Shown here in pieces: positions 43,010 through 56,429 of a DNA stretch of 64,000 nt. Source of the stretch: Omphiscola glabra (Eukaryota > Mollusca > Gastropoda > Lymnaeidae); contig OZ024809.1 in the NCBI GenBank assembly GCA_964017045.1, forward strand, positions 868,001-932,000, in the 5' to 3' direction. The notes beneath the pieces are model-generated. The model ran no database searches and was not told the DNA's origin. It saw only the letters and a program-made list of their open reading frames with translations. The position numbers and the translations under genes are program-made. The first letter of the stretch is position 1; every line of letters begins with the position of its first letter.

Positions 43010-43706
43010 GTTTAGGGTTAGGGTTATGTTTTAGGGTTAGGGTTAGAATAATGTTAGAGTAAGGGTAAGGGTTCTGTTTAGGGTTAGGGATAGGGTTAGG
43101 GTTATGGTTAGTTAGGGGTTAGGGTTAGTTAAGTTTAGGGTTAGCTAGGGTTAGGGATAGTTAGGGTTAGGGTTTAGAGTTAGGGTTAGTTAGGGGGCTA
43201 GGTTATGGTTAGGGTTTAGGGTTAGGTTGGGGTTTTTTTTAGAGTTAGGATTAGGGTTTGGTTTAAAGTTAGGGTTAGGAGCTAGGGTTAGGGTAAGGGG
43301 CTAGGGTTACCGTTATGGTTAGGTTTAGGGTTAGTTAGGGCTAAGGGTTAGTTAGGGGTTAAGGTTAGGATTAGGGTTAATGGTTAGGGTTAGAGTTTTT
43401 TAGGGTTAGGGTTAAGATGAGTGTTATGGTATAGGTTGAGGTGTTAGGGTTAGCTTAGGTTTAGGGTGAGAGTTAGGATTTAGGGTTAGGTTTAGGTTAG
43501 TGTTGGGGTTTAGGGTTAGTTTTAGACTTAGGGTTAGGTTAAGGTTAGAGTTAGGGTAGGTTTTGGATTAGCGTTAGGGTTTAGGGTTAGGGATTGGTTA
43601 GGGTTAGGGTATGGTTAGCGTTAGGGTTAGGTAGGGTTAGTAGGGTTGGGGTTAGGTTAGGGTTTAGTTTAGGGTTAGGATATGGGTATAGGTTTAGGGT
43701 TAGTAA
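43010..43706. repeat. Interstitial telomere-like repeat, degenerate TTAGGG (about 690 bp)
   Basis: Dense GGGTTAGGGTTAGGG with many GTTTAGGG, GCTAGGG and TTAGTTAGGG variants, all in the same orientation on the + strand. TTAGGG is the telomere repeat of most lophotrochozoans. Confidence 0.93.
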
Positions 43707-44179
43707 CGTTCTAAGTAAACACAGCTTGCTGTTTGCACCAATCATATTCTTTCATTCTAGAGGATAGAAACTCTATCCATCTTTAGTGCATGGCGAAGTA
43801 TTTTAAACCAGAACATTTCTAATCCCTTTAATAAAGTCTCAAAATTTTGGATTTTTTATTTTTTAATTTTTTTTTTTCGTTTAAAAAAGTAATTGCAACG
43901 ACCATAGGGAATAGAGTCTTTCTTTGTGGAGGAGACCCGAACAAACTGGATTATGGAAGGAAGGAGGGGAGAGGCTGGGGTACGGTGTTTCCATGCGCGT
44001 GCTTTGACCGGTGGTCAGGGTGTGCATCTAGGCGAAAAGCAGGAGAATGGGGTAAAGCAGATCGATAAGACCGAGGGTGCCGCGACGGTCTCTTTGGGGT
44101 AGAGGGGCGGGTTGGCGACAGCTAAGCCAGTCTGATGAAGGCGCCTAATATTATTGCAAATTAGGGGGTTAGAAATAGA
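43707..44179. other. Unclassified, moderately GC-rich segment
   Basis: About 43900-44140 is richer in GC than its flanks, with GTGCCGCGACGGTCTC and GACAGCTAAGCCAGTCTGAT-GAAGGCGCC, resembling the end of a retroelement, but I cannot place it. Confidence 0.3.
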
Positions 44180-44367
44180 CCTCGTGGACTTCACCAGATA
44201 GTGAGGTTGGGAACGAGCTATTGGACTTCACCAGATAGTGAGTTTGGAAACGAGCTATTGGACTTCACCAAATAGTGAGGATGGGAACGAGCTATTGGAC
44301 TTCACCAGATAGTGAGGATGGGAACGAGCTATTGGACTTCACCAGATAGTGAGGTTGGGAACTAACT
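44180..44367. repeat. 37-bp tandem repeat, 5 copies
   Basis: Units share GGACTTCACCAGATAGTGAG and GGGAACGAGCTATT. Confidence 0.95.
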
Positions 44368-45251
44368 CCATGGCTTGAATAAAAGAGAAACATATTTTGC
44401 AGAGTTCAAACGTCCCAATTTTTAAAAAACGTTTTGCTGAAATAGTTTTTAACAAAAGTCCATTAATATATATTTTTTTATCTAGGCAACACAGATTGAA
44501 ATTAATTTGTGTTTTAATAAAATATAATTATGCAACATTTATGAACCATTGATAAAAAATAACGATCCAAGATATTGATGGTTCTCAAATTGATTGAAGG
44601 ATCACAAATTACATTATGAGCTTCACACTTATTCTGTGAGAGCCACTACTTCTCCTCCCTCTCTCTTTCCTATCCCCTCACCTAACCTAACAAACTCTTT
44701 ATCACTTCTCAATCCCAATGGGCTTTGCCTCTTCTTTTCATCCCCTGAAACTCTCATCACCCTGACACTCTCATCACCCTGAAACTCTCATCACCCTGAC
44801 ACCGTCTTCCATAACTTGACGTATATGTTACCATTGAATGCCTATACATACCTTCCCCACTTGCATCAACCCTAATAATCCCCATTACCCCAACTTCTAC
44901 CCAATAATCCCCACCTTCTCCCCAAATTCTCCCCCCACTTCTTCTCAATAATCCCCAACATCTCCCTAATTCTCCACTACTTCTCTCAATTATCCTCTCC
45001 TATTTCTACACCTTACCCTCTTCTTTTGGAACAACGTAGTCGTACGAGACCTGGGAAAAAGTGTTCTAGCCCATCTAAAATTCCCCACCCCCTACTTAAA
45101 TAATTATGTATTTATTACCTTTATATCACAAAATAAATAAACAAGAAAAAAGTACCGAAAATCCGTTCCCATGTGTCCCTGCAGGACTCGAGCCCTGTTT
45201 TGGAACCTCTCCTTCCAGTACCTGAAACCATTCACCCCAGACACCTGTCCT
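44368..45251. other. Non-coding DNA
   Basis: A short repeat of CTCTCATCACCCTGA lies at 44752-44800 and C/T-rich AATAATCCCCA-type repeats at about 44870-44960. No gene. Confidence 0.5.
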
Positions 45252-45442
45252 CAGAGGCGTAGCTAGAGTGTTTGGCGCCCGGGGACAAGATTCATTTTAA
45301 AGCGCCCTCTTTTCATTTTTTCAACGTCCAAACCCATTATTTTTATCAATGAAACAATACCAAAGCACATTTTGGCGCCCCTAACTATCTGGCGCCCGGG
45401 TACATCTGTACCCCCCTGCCCCCCCCCTACGCTACGCCTCTG
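45252..45442. mobile_element. GGCGTAGCTAG-family MITE, intact, 191 bp
   Basis: Termini CAGAGGCGTAGCTAGAG and CTACGCTACGCCTCTG. CCTGTCCT directly flanks both sides, a perfect 8-bp target duplication. The interior has three GGCGCCC blocks. This is the best-preserved copy in the window. Confidence 0.92.
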
Positions 45443-47049
45443 CCTGTCCTCTGTCATCACTCTTCCCTGTCCTCATGTCCAGCTCTCACCTAGACTATCC
45501 CTATAATTATACTTTCCAATCATAGCATCTCTCCTTAACCGCACACGCGGTCATGTAGGAGAGAAAAGACACGGAACAAAGTGAAGGTAAGGTTCAGTGA
45601 GGGAAGGAGGGAACTTGATACTATTTGTTTAATAAGTGACTGAAACAGAAAATGAATTGGTCAAGATATGTTGTAAATAATAAATTTCATTTATTAAAAC
45701 TATCAATATAGGTTTATTTAACGGTGATATATTTGTATTTTGTCATAATATTCTTTGTGACTCTGAGAAATATACGAAGCAATATTGTATTTGTAAGTGA
45801 AAATTAAATAAAAGCGTAAAATCGAGTGTTCAGATATGGCAACATGAAAAAAAAATGGACCTCCTAAAGGTTTGGTAGTAATGATAAAAGTTATTACACT
45901 CATCTAACATGCAAACTCAAAGATTGCATATTTACAAAAGATAGGCCTAATCTTGATAAAACGTTGATTTATTTATTCCGAATCTGAATTGTAAATTTTT
46001 CAAACAAAACTATATAAAGATTCGAATTATTTTTAAAAAATTTTAAAATCTTATTTCCTCCTTTTCAAAGAAAAATATGTAGTTCATTTATATCAGCAAC
46101 TATTCCTTCAAATTACCGGCAATAGTTTTCTTTCTTTTGAAGATATTATTTTAAAGTGGAGTTATTGCATGTGTTCCCTGGTTTGTCACCCCAACTATTA
46201 GCCAACTATCGACGCGGTGTAGATCACAATTCTATTTTCTACTGAACGACAGAAATTATTAGGACGTAATGGCTAGCGTAAAATAATAAAGAAACACAGT
46301 CAAATTACATGACAGTTAACTTTTTATTTTACTTTTGTTAATTTATAACTTATTTTAATCTTTAAAAATCATTTAAATTTAAGATGGGCAATGTTAATAT
46401 AAAATTATAGCCTACAGTAGGCGGGCTAGTAATTAGTAGGCTCTGGTCTACTGTTGTACTGTTAGACTGTTGTACTTAATAAAAATAGTGAAAAACTTGA
46501 CTAAAAAAATATAGAAACTTGAAAAAATTATGTAATTAATTTTTTTTATCTCCACAGAAATTCAACAAGCTTTCTCCAATTCGTATAACTTTCTATTTTC
46601 TGCGATAACATTTGGCAACGTAATTGCGACAGAAGATACAGAAAAATCTGGGATATTGTAATTTTCTGCTCTGGGTAGTGGTTCCTACCTTTGCAGACGG
46701 ATACAATAAATACACTATTATTATGGGTGTTGTGAAAGGCATTTGTTATATTTTTAGTCGTGATTCTTTTCGTGCACACTGGATTAGGAATATATTCGGA
46801 TAGATGTTAATTTTGTGTGAGCAATCTTCTCTAAGTTTCGGATACATATTTGCAGTTTTCATACATACTGAAGCTGAGAACAAGAGGTCGAAACGGCAAA
46901 TCAAAAAGTGAGGGTTATAATTGTACACACCCCAGCATACCTACTACTGTTATTTAGCTTTTTGGCGAAGATCAACGACAACATCAGTAAGTGTTAACAT
47001 ATTGCAAAGTTTTAACTATTTTTTCTTTTGTAAGCCCATTTTTGAAAAT
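45443..47049. other. AT-rich DNA, no gene recognised
   Basis: Only short AT-rich open frames. ACATCA|GTAAGTG at about 46981-46993 is a good donor string following GATCAACGACAAC, but no matching exon was found. Confidence 0.4.
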
Positions 47050-47257
47050 CTGAACTGGGCTAATGTTGAGAGATATCACCGTGACTTCGAGTAAAAATTA
47101 GTTTTAGGGTTCAGGTTAGGTTTAAGTTTAGGGATACATTTAGGGAATTTTTTCATTATTTTTAAACATTTTTTTATTAATTTTACGGTTCACGGCAATC
47201 AAGTTGGTAGCCATGGTAAAAAACGCGGTGATATCTCTCAACATTTACCCTGAACTG
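47050..47257. mobile_element. 208-bp MITE with about 32-bp terminal inverted repeats
   Basis: Left end CTGAACTGGGCTAATGTTGA continuing GAGATATCACCG; the right end read inward gives CAGTTCAGGGTAAATGTTGA then GAGATATCACCG. Identity is strongest over TAATGTTGAGAGATATCACC or AAATGTTGAGAGATATCACC. Superfamily unknown. Confidence 0.78.
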
Positions 47258-49387
47258 TTTATTTAAACTTAAGTCTAAGTGAGTGTGAGGTAGCCTACGT
47301 TTCTTACACACCCTGGTCACTCACTGGTCTGAGCCTGACACCGGATTAGACTTTATATTATAAATTAGGCCTATAAAGTATAAAATTATTAGGCTTAGGG
47401 CACTGAGGCAACCCCTCACAATAATTTATTCAATAATAAATGCCAGTATTCAAGTATTATCCTGCCAGTTTCAAATGTAGTCTTAATTAATAATACCAGA
47501 CTTGTAAGTTGTAGGTTCCTAAAAAGTATAATTTACTACTTAAAATAGTTCTAATACTAATAGTAATGTAGTAATAGTAATTTTATAGGTGACTAGGACT
47601 GCAACTGCAGGACTTAAAGTCTGACCAAGCCACAAATTCTTTTTTGAACTTATAAAAAAATATTTATTGTATTACTAGTATTAGTATTAAACCTGTGTTT
47701 CAGTAGTTCTAAAGTCCTAAAGTAGGTTAATGAATAAAGGCTCAGTAGACTACTGACAGTTAGTGTTTCTGTGACTGCTATGTATGTTAATTAAATAGAA
47801 TATGTGTGCCTGTAAGTCTATGCCTGTAATATAGTATATAGACTTATAGTTATAGGCATAGGCCTAAAATATATGTTAATATATTATATCATCTCAATCT
47901 GTGTTTATAAAAATTACAATTTTATTTGAGATTTTTAGATATTTTTAGACTAAAAAGGCTGAAATAATAGTTCTATATGTATGTAGCCTTTGTCTCTTTT
48001 TCTGTTAAAGGAGTTATAGTTATCCTTTCTAGACCTTGACCTAGTTACTATAAATATTGTAAAAATTATTTAAAAATTTTTTTTGTCTTATAGGCCCCTA
48101 CTTATTTTATTATTAAATTCAGTGAGAATTTTTTTCGGGCATACACTCTACTACTTACTACCCAACTAGACTCTTAGGCTTATAAAACAAAGAAACACAT
48201 TTTTGTTGGAATGTGACTAGACCTGCAGACTGCGGTCTAGTATAACTTTTAAACAAAATATTATAATAGTCTATTCAATCTTCACTCAAATTGTATTGAT
48301 TATTATCCATATTAGATTTAAAGATAATTAGATTCAAGTTTGATATCACAATTAGTAAGGGCTCAAAATGGTTTATATTCTTTAAAAGGGCTATACATTA
48401 CTTAACGTGGAAGAACATAGTTCATTGAGTTTGAACTCTTAATAGCAAAATTGATATTTTTCAATAACAGTTTTGTGTTAAAGAGTTTGCTGTGCTGGAT
48501 TAACAATCAGCCTAGAGTGACCAGGCTGACCAAGAGGATTTTAACAAACTATAACGCTGAATGTAAATTTTTTTTGATTGATGGTATACCAAACAAAAGT
48601 TTAGAATCTTCTAAGCTTTTAACATCCCTGAGTAATTGCATGCAGTGTTCAGGGAAAGTTAATAGTTAACATGCTTTACAGTTACACTCTAAATATTGAT
48701 TCCTATTCATTATTTCAGACCACAGCCTCTTTTAAACAATGGTGTTGTTTCATTATTTTATTTATTTTTTAAAAATGTTTTGTTATTTGACAAATGTATG
48801 TTCGGGTCAAAGTTCACAGTCACTTATTTTGTTGTTGCACTTATTGCCTAGCAATCTCTTTTTGGTATTTCCTGAATAAGTTAACATTTGTTTACAATGA
48901 CAAGTGGGCACTTGATGACTGACTGGTAAACTTCTGTAAACCATCTGCACTGGATATTATAAAGTTATTATTTCATGTAAATCTTGTCCCCCATTGTGTA
49001 CAGATTTTAGTTTTAACATCAAGCCTTTTTTGTAGTCATGATTTTATTGTTTGTTTTGTAGTTTTAAAAAAAACAAAACAGTTCTTATCCCAATAAAATT
49101 ATGCTAAACTTTCACTAGACAGAAGCAAAGAAGAGACAGTTTCTGGGAAAACCTTATATATAGCTGTATTGAAACTAAGCCATTTAATGGAACCAAGATG
49201 TCTGCACTTATAGTCTGACTTTCACTCTCATCTCATGATTAGGTTTATATTTTTCTCTCTTAGCTAACTGCTTCTGTGGTCATCATCTGATGGCAGCAAT
49301 CTTAACTCTATCTCCATTTGACATTTTAGATGTTTTGAAACAGATAAATCTAACCTCTTTCCAACTTGAATGCAGTAAAATATCTCA
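47258..49387. other. AT-rich DNA, no gene recognised
   Basis: The 72-codon frame at 48451-48669 has no family resemblance. No repeats stand out. Confidence 0.45.
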
Positions 49388-49822
49388 TCGGAACTCAGCT
49401 GGGTAGCAAATGTTGGAACTCAGCTGGGTTAGCAAATGTTGCAACTCAGCTGGGTAGCAAATGTTGGAACTCAGCTGGGTAGCAAATGTTGGAACTCAGC
49501 TGGGTTAGCAAATGTTGGAACTCAGCTGGGTAGCAAATGTTGGAACTCAGCTGGGTTAGCAAATGTTGGAACTCAGCTGGGTTTGCAAATGTTGGAACTC
49601 AGCTGGGTAGGAAATGTTGGAACTCAGCTGGGTAGCAAATGTTGGAACTCAGCTGGGTTAGCAAATGTTGGAACTCAGCTGGGTAGCAAATGTTGGAACT
49701 CAGCTGGGTTAGCAAATGTTGGAACTCAGCTGGGTTTGCAAATGTTGGAACTCAGCTGGGTAGGAAATGTTGGAACTCAGCTGGGTAGCAAATGTTGGAA
49801 CTCAGCTGGGTAGCAAATGTTA
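49388..49822. repeat. 25-26-bp minisatellite, about 18 copies
   Basis: Units share GGAACTCAGCTGGGTAGCAA and ATGTT, with GTTAGC and GTTTGC variants. A block of about 180 bp with the same variant order repeats once, indicating a multi-unit duplication. Confidence 0.95.
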
Positions 49823-51640
49823 CACTTCAGTCGAATATTTTTGTGGACTTGGTAGATTAATATTTAACTGGAACCCCCTCCCCCCTCTAATGTGAGGCCC
49901 CCCTCCCCCTCTAATGTGAGGCCTATATAATAAGATATGGTTAATTAAGAAACTTGTGTTTACATGTTAAGAAATAACTTGTAGATGATCTGTAACGTAT
50001 TGGGATATGAGATGCAGCCGGGGTTTATGCTTATCATTTAGGACGATGACAGTTTTAACCGTTTACCAATTCAAAAATGTAGATAAATCTGGCTCAGAAA
50101 TATTGTATCCATCTCACTTGCTGTTTTGTTCAGATCCTACTCATATGTTACATATCAGTTTTATTAAACGTTTATTACATTATTTTAAACAGTATGTCCA
50201 TATGATTATCTAGGAACATATTTCTCAATCGAGGCAATAGATAGTCAGTCATGTCAAACCCAAAACACAGTCTAAAATAGTTTGGGCTGTCTAAGTGTGA
50301 TTTGTCCTCGACTGTCGAATTGAACAAAGAGCCACGGTTCCTGACATCCCCCCCCCTCCCTTTTTTTCTCCAAACGCATTCTTTCCAACATCTCCTTTTC
50401 CTTTACTCATCCCGACAAAATCAATTCTTTCAATGTTTACACCCCCACCCACTCCCCAGAAACTCGTGGATTGTCTCCCCGTGGCTTATCTCAATTTTTT
50501 TTTCACCGGGTCGACCTGCAGCACACGGACAGCAAGTTGCTACTATATTTGTAGACTAGATCTCTTTCCCTCTCTCTCTCTCTCCCCTCCCAACCGCCCT
50601 GGGACGGTGTAGTCAAGTCCGACCGTTGTTAAACTTCCGATTCCAAGCATTGACCCCCGGTACCTAAACCTTGACAGCGCCATCGCGGTACCCCCTTTCA
50701 CACTGAGCCCTCATCCTCCCCCCTCCTTGTGATTCATCGATAGGAGAACACAACATGAAGTGGCTCTCTTTCTCTCACTCCATCCCTCTTATTTTTTTTT
50801 CTCCCCCATTTTCTTGTCGGGTTTTTGAGGTGGTGCGATGCTGAGAAGGAATGGGTAATGCAAGGATAACACCACGGGGAGTCATGGGACGGATTTACTT
50901 GCCATCATTTTGTAAGTCTGATTTTCTTTCTTTCTTACGTAGATGTGACTTAAGAGATCCCGATGTCTTGTACATTGCTTGTCTTGTACATTGCCTGTCT
51001 TGAATATTGCTTGACTTTGGACTTCATTTCTTAGCATAAACTGAAATAAGTTCAAAGCGTTCAGACGGTGATTTGTCCACATTTTATATAATATCTAAAA
51101 GTGTTTTTTTTTCTCCCTCAGAATGACATGGAATCGATTTTTTGTGAAATGGAGTATGTTTCCTTGTTACAGCTGGCTATTTCTCTCAATGTTATGTCTT
51201 TTCTTTTCTGCGCTCCCTCTTAATATTCTAAAATATACTCAAAAGTCCAGAACGGAAAGGATTGCAAAGATACCATGATATTTCGTGATGTTGTAAATAA
51301 CGTTAATCCGATAACTAGGCACATTATGGACGTATCATTAGATGATAGGGTACACATGTTTTCTTCTAATCAGTCGTTGGACGCTTTCATCTAGGAAAAG
51401 TTGCTTTGGGATTTGTGTGCTTGTAATACTCAGTAGAATACCTTTCGGTGGCAAGGCTGGTTTGATCTTCAAGTACGATGCTATTTGTAGATTATAGAAG
51501 AGACACTTCAAAGGTTGTTCATGGCGTAGAGCACCTGGGTCTGAGCGGTTCCTTTTAACTTTCTAACAAACCTACCTGTTACTTTACTTTTATATGGTTT
51601 TGAAAATTTAATCTGCTTTAGAATTTTACTCGTTGGACGC
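49823..51640. other. Non-coding DNA including a pyrimidine-rich GC-richer block
   Basis: 50290-50760 is C/T-rich with CTCTCTCTCTCTC and several poly-C runs, and carries GGTCGACCTGCAG. No exon or element could be assigned. Confidence 0.35.
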
Positions 51641-51780
51641 ACAATACGCAACAATTGACTGAACCATACGCAACAATTGATTGAACAATATACAACAATT
51701 GATTGAACAATACGCAACGATTGACTGAACAATACGCAACGATTGACTGAACCATAAGCAACAATTGATTGAACAGATAT
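51641..51780. repeat. 22-bp tandem repeat, about 6 copies
   Basis: Units share CAATACGCAACAATTGACTG; each contains the palindrome CAATTG or its variant. Confidence 0.9.
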
Positions 51781-52689
51781 TAAATTGCACACACATAAAG
51801 AGTCAAATCTTGAAAGTAAATTACTTCTCTTATATGTCTAGAAAAAATAGCAACATATATCACACCACCGGGTCAGCTGCCAGCTTTTATCCATCGGACA
51901 TTTTTAGAAATTGCGTCATCTGATAGCTATCTCTAGAACAAATAAAACGTATGCCAACGTAAACAACATTTTCCCATTCAAGGGAAGGCTGGGCAAAAAG
52001 GATTGGTGCTACACATTTAATCAGTGATCAGTATTAAAAGAAAGCTTTAGATCTACGTTGAAGTTGTAGTAAAATTAGGTCAAGACACAGGCTATGCAAT
52101 TACACTACCCAGAACTACTTGTCAGCAAGTCATTTTTACAAACACAAAATAATACTATCTTTTAAAGGAAATATTTACTTGTTTTTAAGTGTATTGCAAG
52201 CAGAGAGATGTGACTGATGATATGAAACTACAAATTTGCTTGCTAAGAAATACGATTGATGAGAATTTATTATCATGGTTACGTTTCGTAATAATCCAAC
52301 ATTGTTATGTTAAGACATATGTCACAAGGTCTTCTGTTTGCATCAGTGTATGATTAGTACTCAAATTATACTCAGGAGCGCAGAGACACAAAGGGTTGTT
52401 TATATTTCTATTTATCTGACATGGTTGACTAAGGTGTAGCGTGAAATACATCAATGGCCTTTAAGAAGTTGCTGACAGCTCTTCTTACAGTTGAGACTAC
52501 TCTATCACACGCTACAGAGACGGAATCGCTGACCAAGGCATAGTTCATTGATTGCGTTGTTTAATGTCTTCCCATGTTTTGTTTATATGTCTCTTAAATC
52601 GATGAGTCATTCGACATAATTCATAGTTTTCATCTACTTTGGCATAGGTATCAATTTTATATATTTTGCAACACATATCTTTTTTAAAA
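51781..52689. other. Non-coding DNA, nothing recognised
   Basis: No open frame of note and no repeat visible. Confidence 0.45.
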
Positions 52690-52965
52690 TTTATTTTGTC
52701 TCACACATCTATTTCATCTATTTTCCCCCCACACATCTATTAATCTATTTTGCCACACACATCTATTTTATCTATTTGCCACACGCATCTATTAATCTAT
52801 ATTGCCACACACATCTATTTTATCTATTTGCCACACACATCTATTAATCTATATTGCCAAACACATCTATTTTATCTATTTGCCACACACATCTAATAAT
52901 CTATATTGCCACACACATCTATTTTATCTATTTTGCCACACACATCTACTTTATCTATGTTACCA
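52690..52965. repeat. AT-rich minisatellite of about 25-27 bp
   Basis: Units share CCACACACATCTATTTTATC and TATTTG, alternating with TTAATCTATATTG variants (a two-unit period of about 50 bp). Confidence 0.9.
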
Positions 52966-54171
52966 CTGTGCATCAAAGTTAAGACCACCGCGTAGCTCTG
53001 CTCAAAGAATCCCCCCACCCTCCTTTTTTCCCCCTCCACATGTAAAACCAACACATCTCAAGTCCCTGGTCTCCAGTTTCAGCGCTGGTTTGATTACGGC
53101 CCTCGTCCTCTCATCGTTACCTCACGGATCGATCCAGTTTGCCATCCTGTATTAACCAGTGCCTCGTACATGATTTGTACATTTCCAGCTTCCAACCTGG
53201 TATACACCACCTCTACTACAGCCCCCTCCCCAATTGAAACGCTGGTCAACTCTCTCAACTACATCCTTATTCCTCCTGCCTCATCGAATGCTTTCATCAC
53301 CCACCCCATTTTACATTAGACCACTCACCCCCACCCCGCGCTCTACACACACCCGACCACTCCAGAGCCACGGTGCTTGTCTCTACTTCCGCCCTTTCAT
53401 CTGGTTTATAATTATTTTTGGCACACTCCCGCTTCGTGTCGCTCTCATTCACTTACCACCACTCATTATCATTTGATTGTTGCCTTTTCCAGCACTTCAT
53501 TTCAACAACGAATATTCATTTCTCGGCTTAATTCCTTCAGCTCACCAGTTTTTCCGTACACTTTATTGTTCGCGCACTTTCGGCCCACTGTAGAGATTGT
53601 TTTTTATTGGAAGATAAAGCGTTGGGGGAGGGGGGAGCGTCAAAAATCACTCCGGTTGGGAGGGCACTAACTCCAGCTACGTCACTGCTTGCTCGGAGAT
53701 TTGTATTTAAATTATTTTTTTTTATAAACTGTTTTTTTTTTATTTGACGTCTTCTGTTGTTGTGACTTTGTCACCGACCAGAGACTCTCAGTTTAGACTA
53801 CAGTCTACAATAACGTCCTTTGGTCAAGGATCCACCTATGATATAATCATTATCTCTCAACATTACGTTTCTTCATGAAACCTATGCCCAGAACGTTCCA
53901 TGTAATCGTGCAGCCTGGCACACCATTCATTCACCGTAACTACACCATGACCAGGCCTATTGACTTACGCTGGGGCCTGTCCAACATCACTTTTTCCGAC
54001 CGAGAGCTCTGACTGACGGCACTGTTCCATCACAGGAACAGGGTGGGGGACTGGGAGGTAGGAGGGGGGAATTGCTCACATTTAGTTAGCAAATGGCCGA
54101 CATGACGAACTGACAAAATGAACGGTTACTCAATTACTCGGGGGGATTCGCGCAAAGTGAATTTGCTGGAA
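52966..54171. other. Pyrimidine-rich, GC-richer segment of unknown nature
   Basis: 52980-53660 is C/T-rich with several short plus-strand open frames that have no recognisable domain. It ends near CCAGCTACGTCACTGC, which resembles a MITE terminus. Confidence 0.3.
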
Positions 54172-54290
54172 CTACCGTGTACGTAGTGATGGGGTGGGTG
54201 GGGCTACCTTGTACGTGATGATGGGGTGGGTGGGGCTGCCGTGTACGTGGTGATGGTACGTGGTTGTGGTGGGTACCATGCACGTTATCT
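54172..54290. repeat. Degenerate 37-bp G-rich tandem repeat, 3 copies
   Basis: Units share GTGTACGTGATGATGGGGTG and GGTGGGGCT. Confidence 0.8.
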
Positions 54291-54317
54291 AAATAACCCG
54301 AAATTATTATATTGTTG

Positions 54318-54420
54318 CCTATATTAGCTCAGTGGTCATAAACCGCGGGCCACTTGTGGCCGGTCGGTCAACTCTCAGAAAATGGCCCGCGATGCCTTTA
54401 TATTCACTATGCTGTATTGA
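54318..54420. mobile_element. Possible solo hAT-like end
   Basis: CTCAGTGGTCATAAACCGCG followed by GGCCACTTGTGGCC resembles the subterminal GGCCCGC-rich part of the 23077-23685 type elements. No right end found. Confidence 0.3.
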
Positions 54421-54467
54421 TAATCATGTATAAATTATACGTAATTAACAAAAAATGTAGATTTGGC

Positions 54468-54592
54468 CATCTCCTGGAAACACTTGGGACCCACTGGACC
54501 TTACATGCTTAAAGTGGCATATGCACATGTTGGAAACACTTGTGACCCACTGGACCTTACATGCTTAAAGTGGCACATGTACATGTTTGAAC
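54468..54592. repeat. 63-bp tandem duplication
   Basis: GGAAACACTTG(G/T)GACCCACT through GGCA(T/C)ATG.ACATGTT occurs twice. Confidence 0.92.
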
Positions 54593-55092
54593 AGAACTGC
54601 GGATTGTGGCGGTAATGCCATCCATGTTCATTTATTTATCACGTGCGGTAATGTCCATACTCTTGGTTTGGAGCACCCGAGGACCTTAACAATTGACCTC
54701 GAGATCCTGTTTGATGTTCTCTCTGTCTCATGTAATACATCTTGTACCTGGCTTCGATTGATATTTTAATTAACAATAACGTCATTTATTCACATAGGAA
54801 CTCCGATTCAGCAGCGATCTTCGCGATTTTTATAGATGGGGGCAAGATCTGCGGACACACTCCCCCCCACCCTTCCCCCCCCAACCCATTCGGATTTGGT
54901 GTTCAATTGTTGGTTGATGTGGGCTTTTGATGCCGCCTTATCTGGACGGATTCTGCCGATTCCATGAATATCCCATGCTCGACAATGCAGCGCTTCTCAA
55001 ACTTTTAAGTGTGGACGGTCGTGAGTGAGGCACATTGCACCTGGGACTCTTTACCAAAGTATGGATTATATTGGTTTTTCCCCCCGTTTTTT

Positions 55093-56205
55093 CCTCGCAT
55101 CTTCAATGAAACATGTCGACATTGCCATCTTCAATGAAACATGTCGATATTGCCATCTTCAATGAAACATGTCGATATTGCCATCTTCAATGAAACATGT
55201 CCACATTGCCATCTTCAATGAAACATGTCCACATTGCCATCTTCAATGAAACATGTCGATATTGCCATCTTCAATGAAACATGTCCTCATTGCCATCTTC
55301 AATGAAACATGTCCACATTGCCATCTTCAATGAAACATGTCGATATTGCCATCTTCAATGAAACATGTCGATATTGCCATCTTCAATGAAACATGTCGAT
55401 ATTGCCATCTTCAATGAAACATGTCGACATTGCCATCTTCAATGAAACATGTCCACATTGCCATCTTCAATGAAACATGTCCACATTGCCATCTTCAATG
55501 AAACATGTCGATATTGCCATCTTCAATGAAACATGTCCACATTGCCATCTTCAATGAAACATGTCCACATTGCCATCTTCAATGAAACATGTCGATATTG
55601 CCATCTTCAATGAAACATGTCGATATTGCCATCTTCAATGAAACATGTCGATATTGCCATCTTCAATGAAACATGTCGATATTGCCATCTTCAATGAAAC
55701 ATGTCCACATTGCCATCTTCAATGAAACATGTCGATATTGCCATCTTCAATGAAACAAGTCGATATTGCCATCTTTAATGAAACATGTCCTCATTGCCAT
55801 CTTCAATGAAACATGTCCACATTGCCATCTTCAATGAAACATGTCGATATTGCCATCTTCAATGAAACATGTCCACATTGCCATCTTCAATGAAACATGT
55901 CGACATTGCCATCTTCAATGAAACATGTCGACATTGCCATCTTCAATGAAACATGTCCACATTGCCATCTTCAATGAAACATGTCGATATTGCCATCTTC
56001 AATGAAACATGTCGATATTGCCATCTTCAATGAAACATGTCGATATTGCCATCTTCAATGAAACATGTCCACATTGCCATCTTCAATGAAACATGTCGAT
56101 ATTGCCATCTTCAATGAAACATGTCGATATTGCCATCTTCAATGAAACATGTCCACATTGCCATCTTCAATGAAACATGTCCACATTGCCATCTTCGATG
56201 AAAAG
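55093..56205. repeat. 28-bp minisatellite, about 39 copies
   Basis: Units share GCCATCTTCAATGAAACATG and TC, with a variable block GATAT, CACAT, GACAT or CTCAT. Length is almost invariant while the variable block is shuffled. Confidence 0.97.
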
Positions 56206-56429
56206 ATTAAGATGGAGACTCCTGGACAATAATTCACACAAGCAGGATCATACCGCCCCCGGCCCCCCTTCCCCCAAAGAATACAACAACAAACAAAACA
56301 ACAACAAACAAACAAACTGTTTTACCTGTTTAAATTGTAATGCATAAACACGTTTCACCTTGGTTCCATGACGTTTAGTGAAGTGAAGTTACTACAGAAT
56401 GTTTAACTTTTTTTCAAGAGCTCGCTTAC

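Noticed and set aside
44131..44150. Possible hammerhead-type core CTGATGA
   Set aside because: No GAAA-containing partner or helices I/III around it.
46975..46995. Possible 5' UTR exon ending ACATCA|GTAAGTG
   Set aside because: A single good donor string without an associated ORF, acceptor or downstream exons is insufficient.
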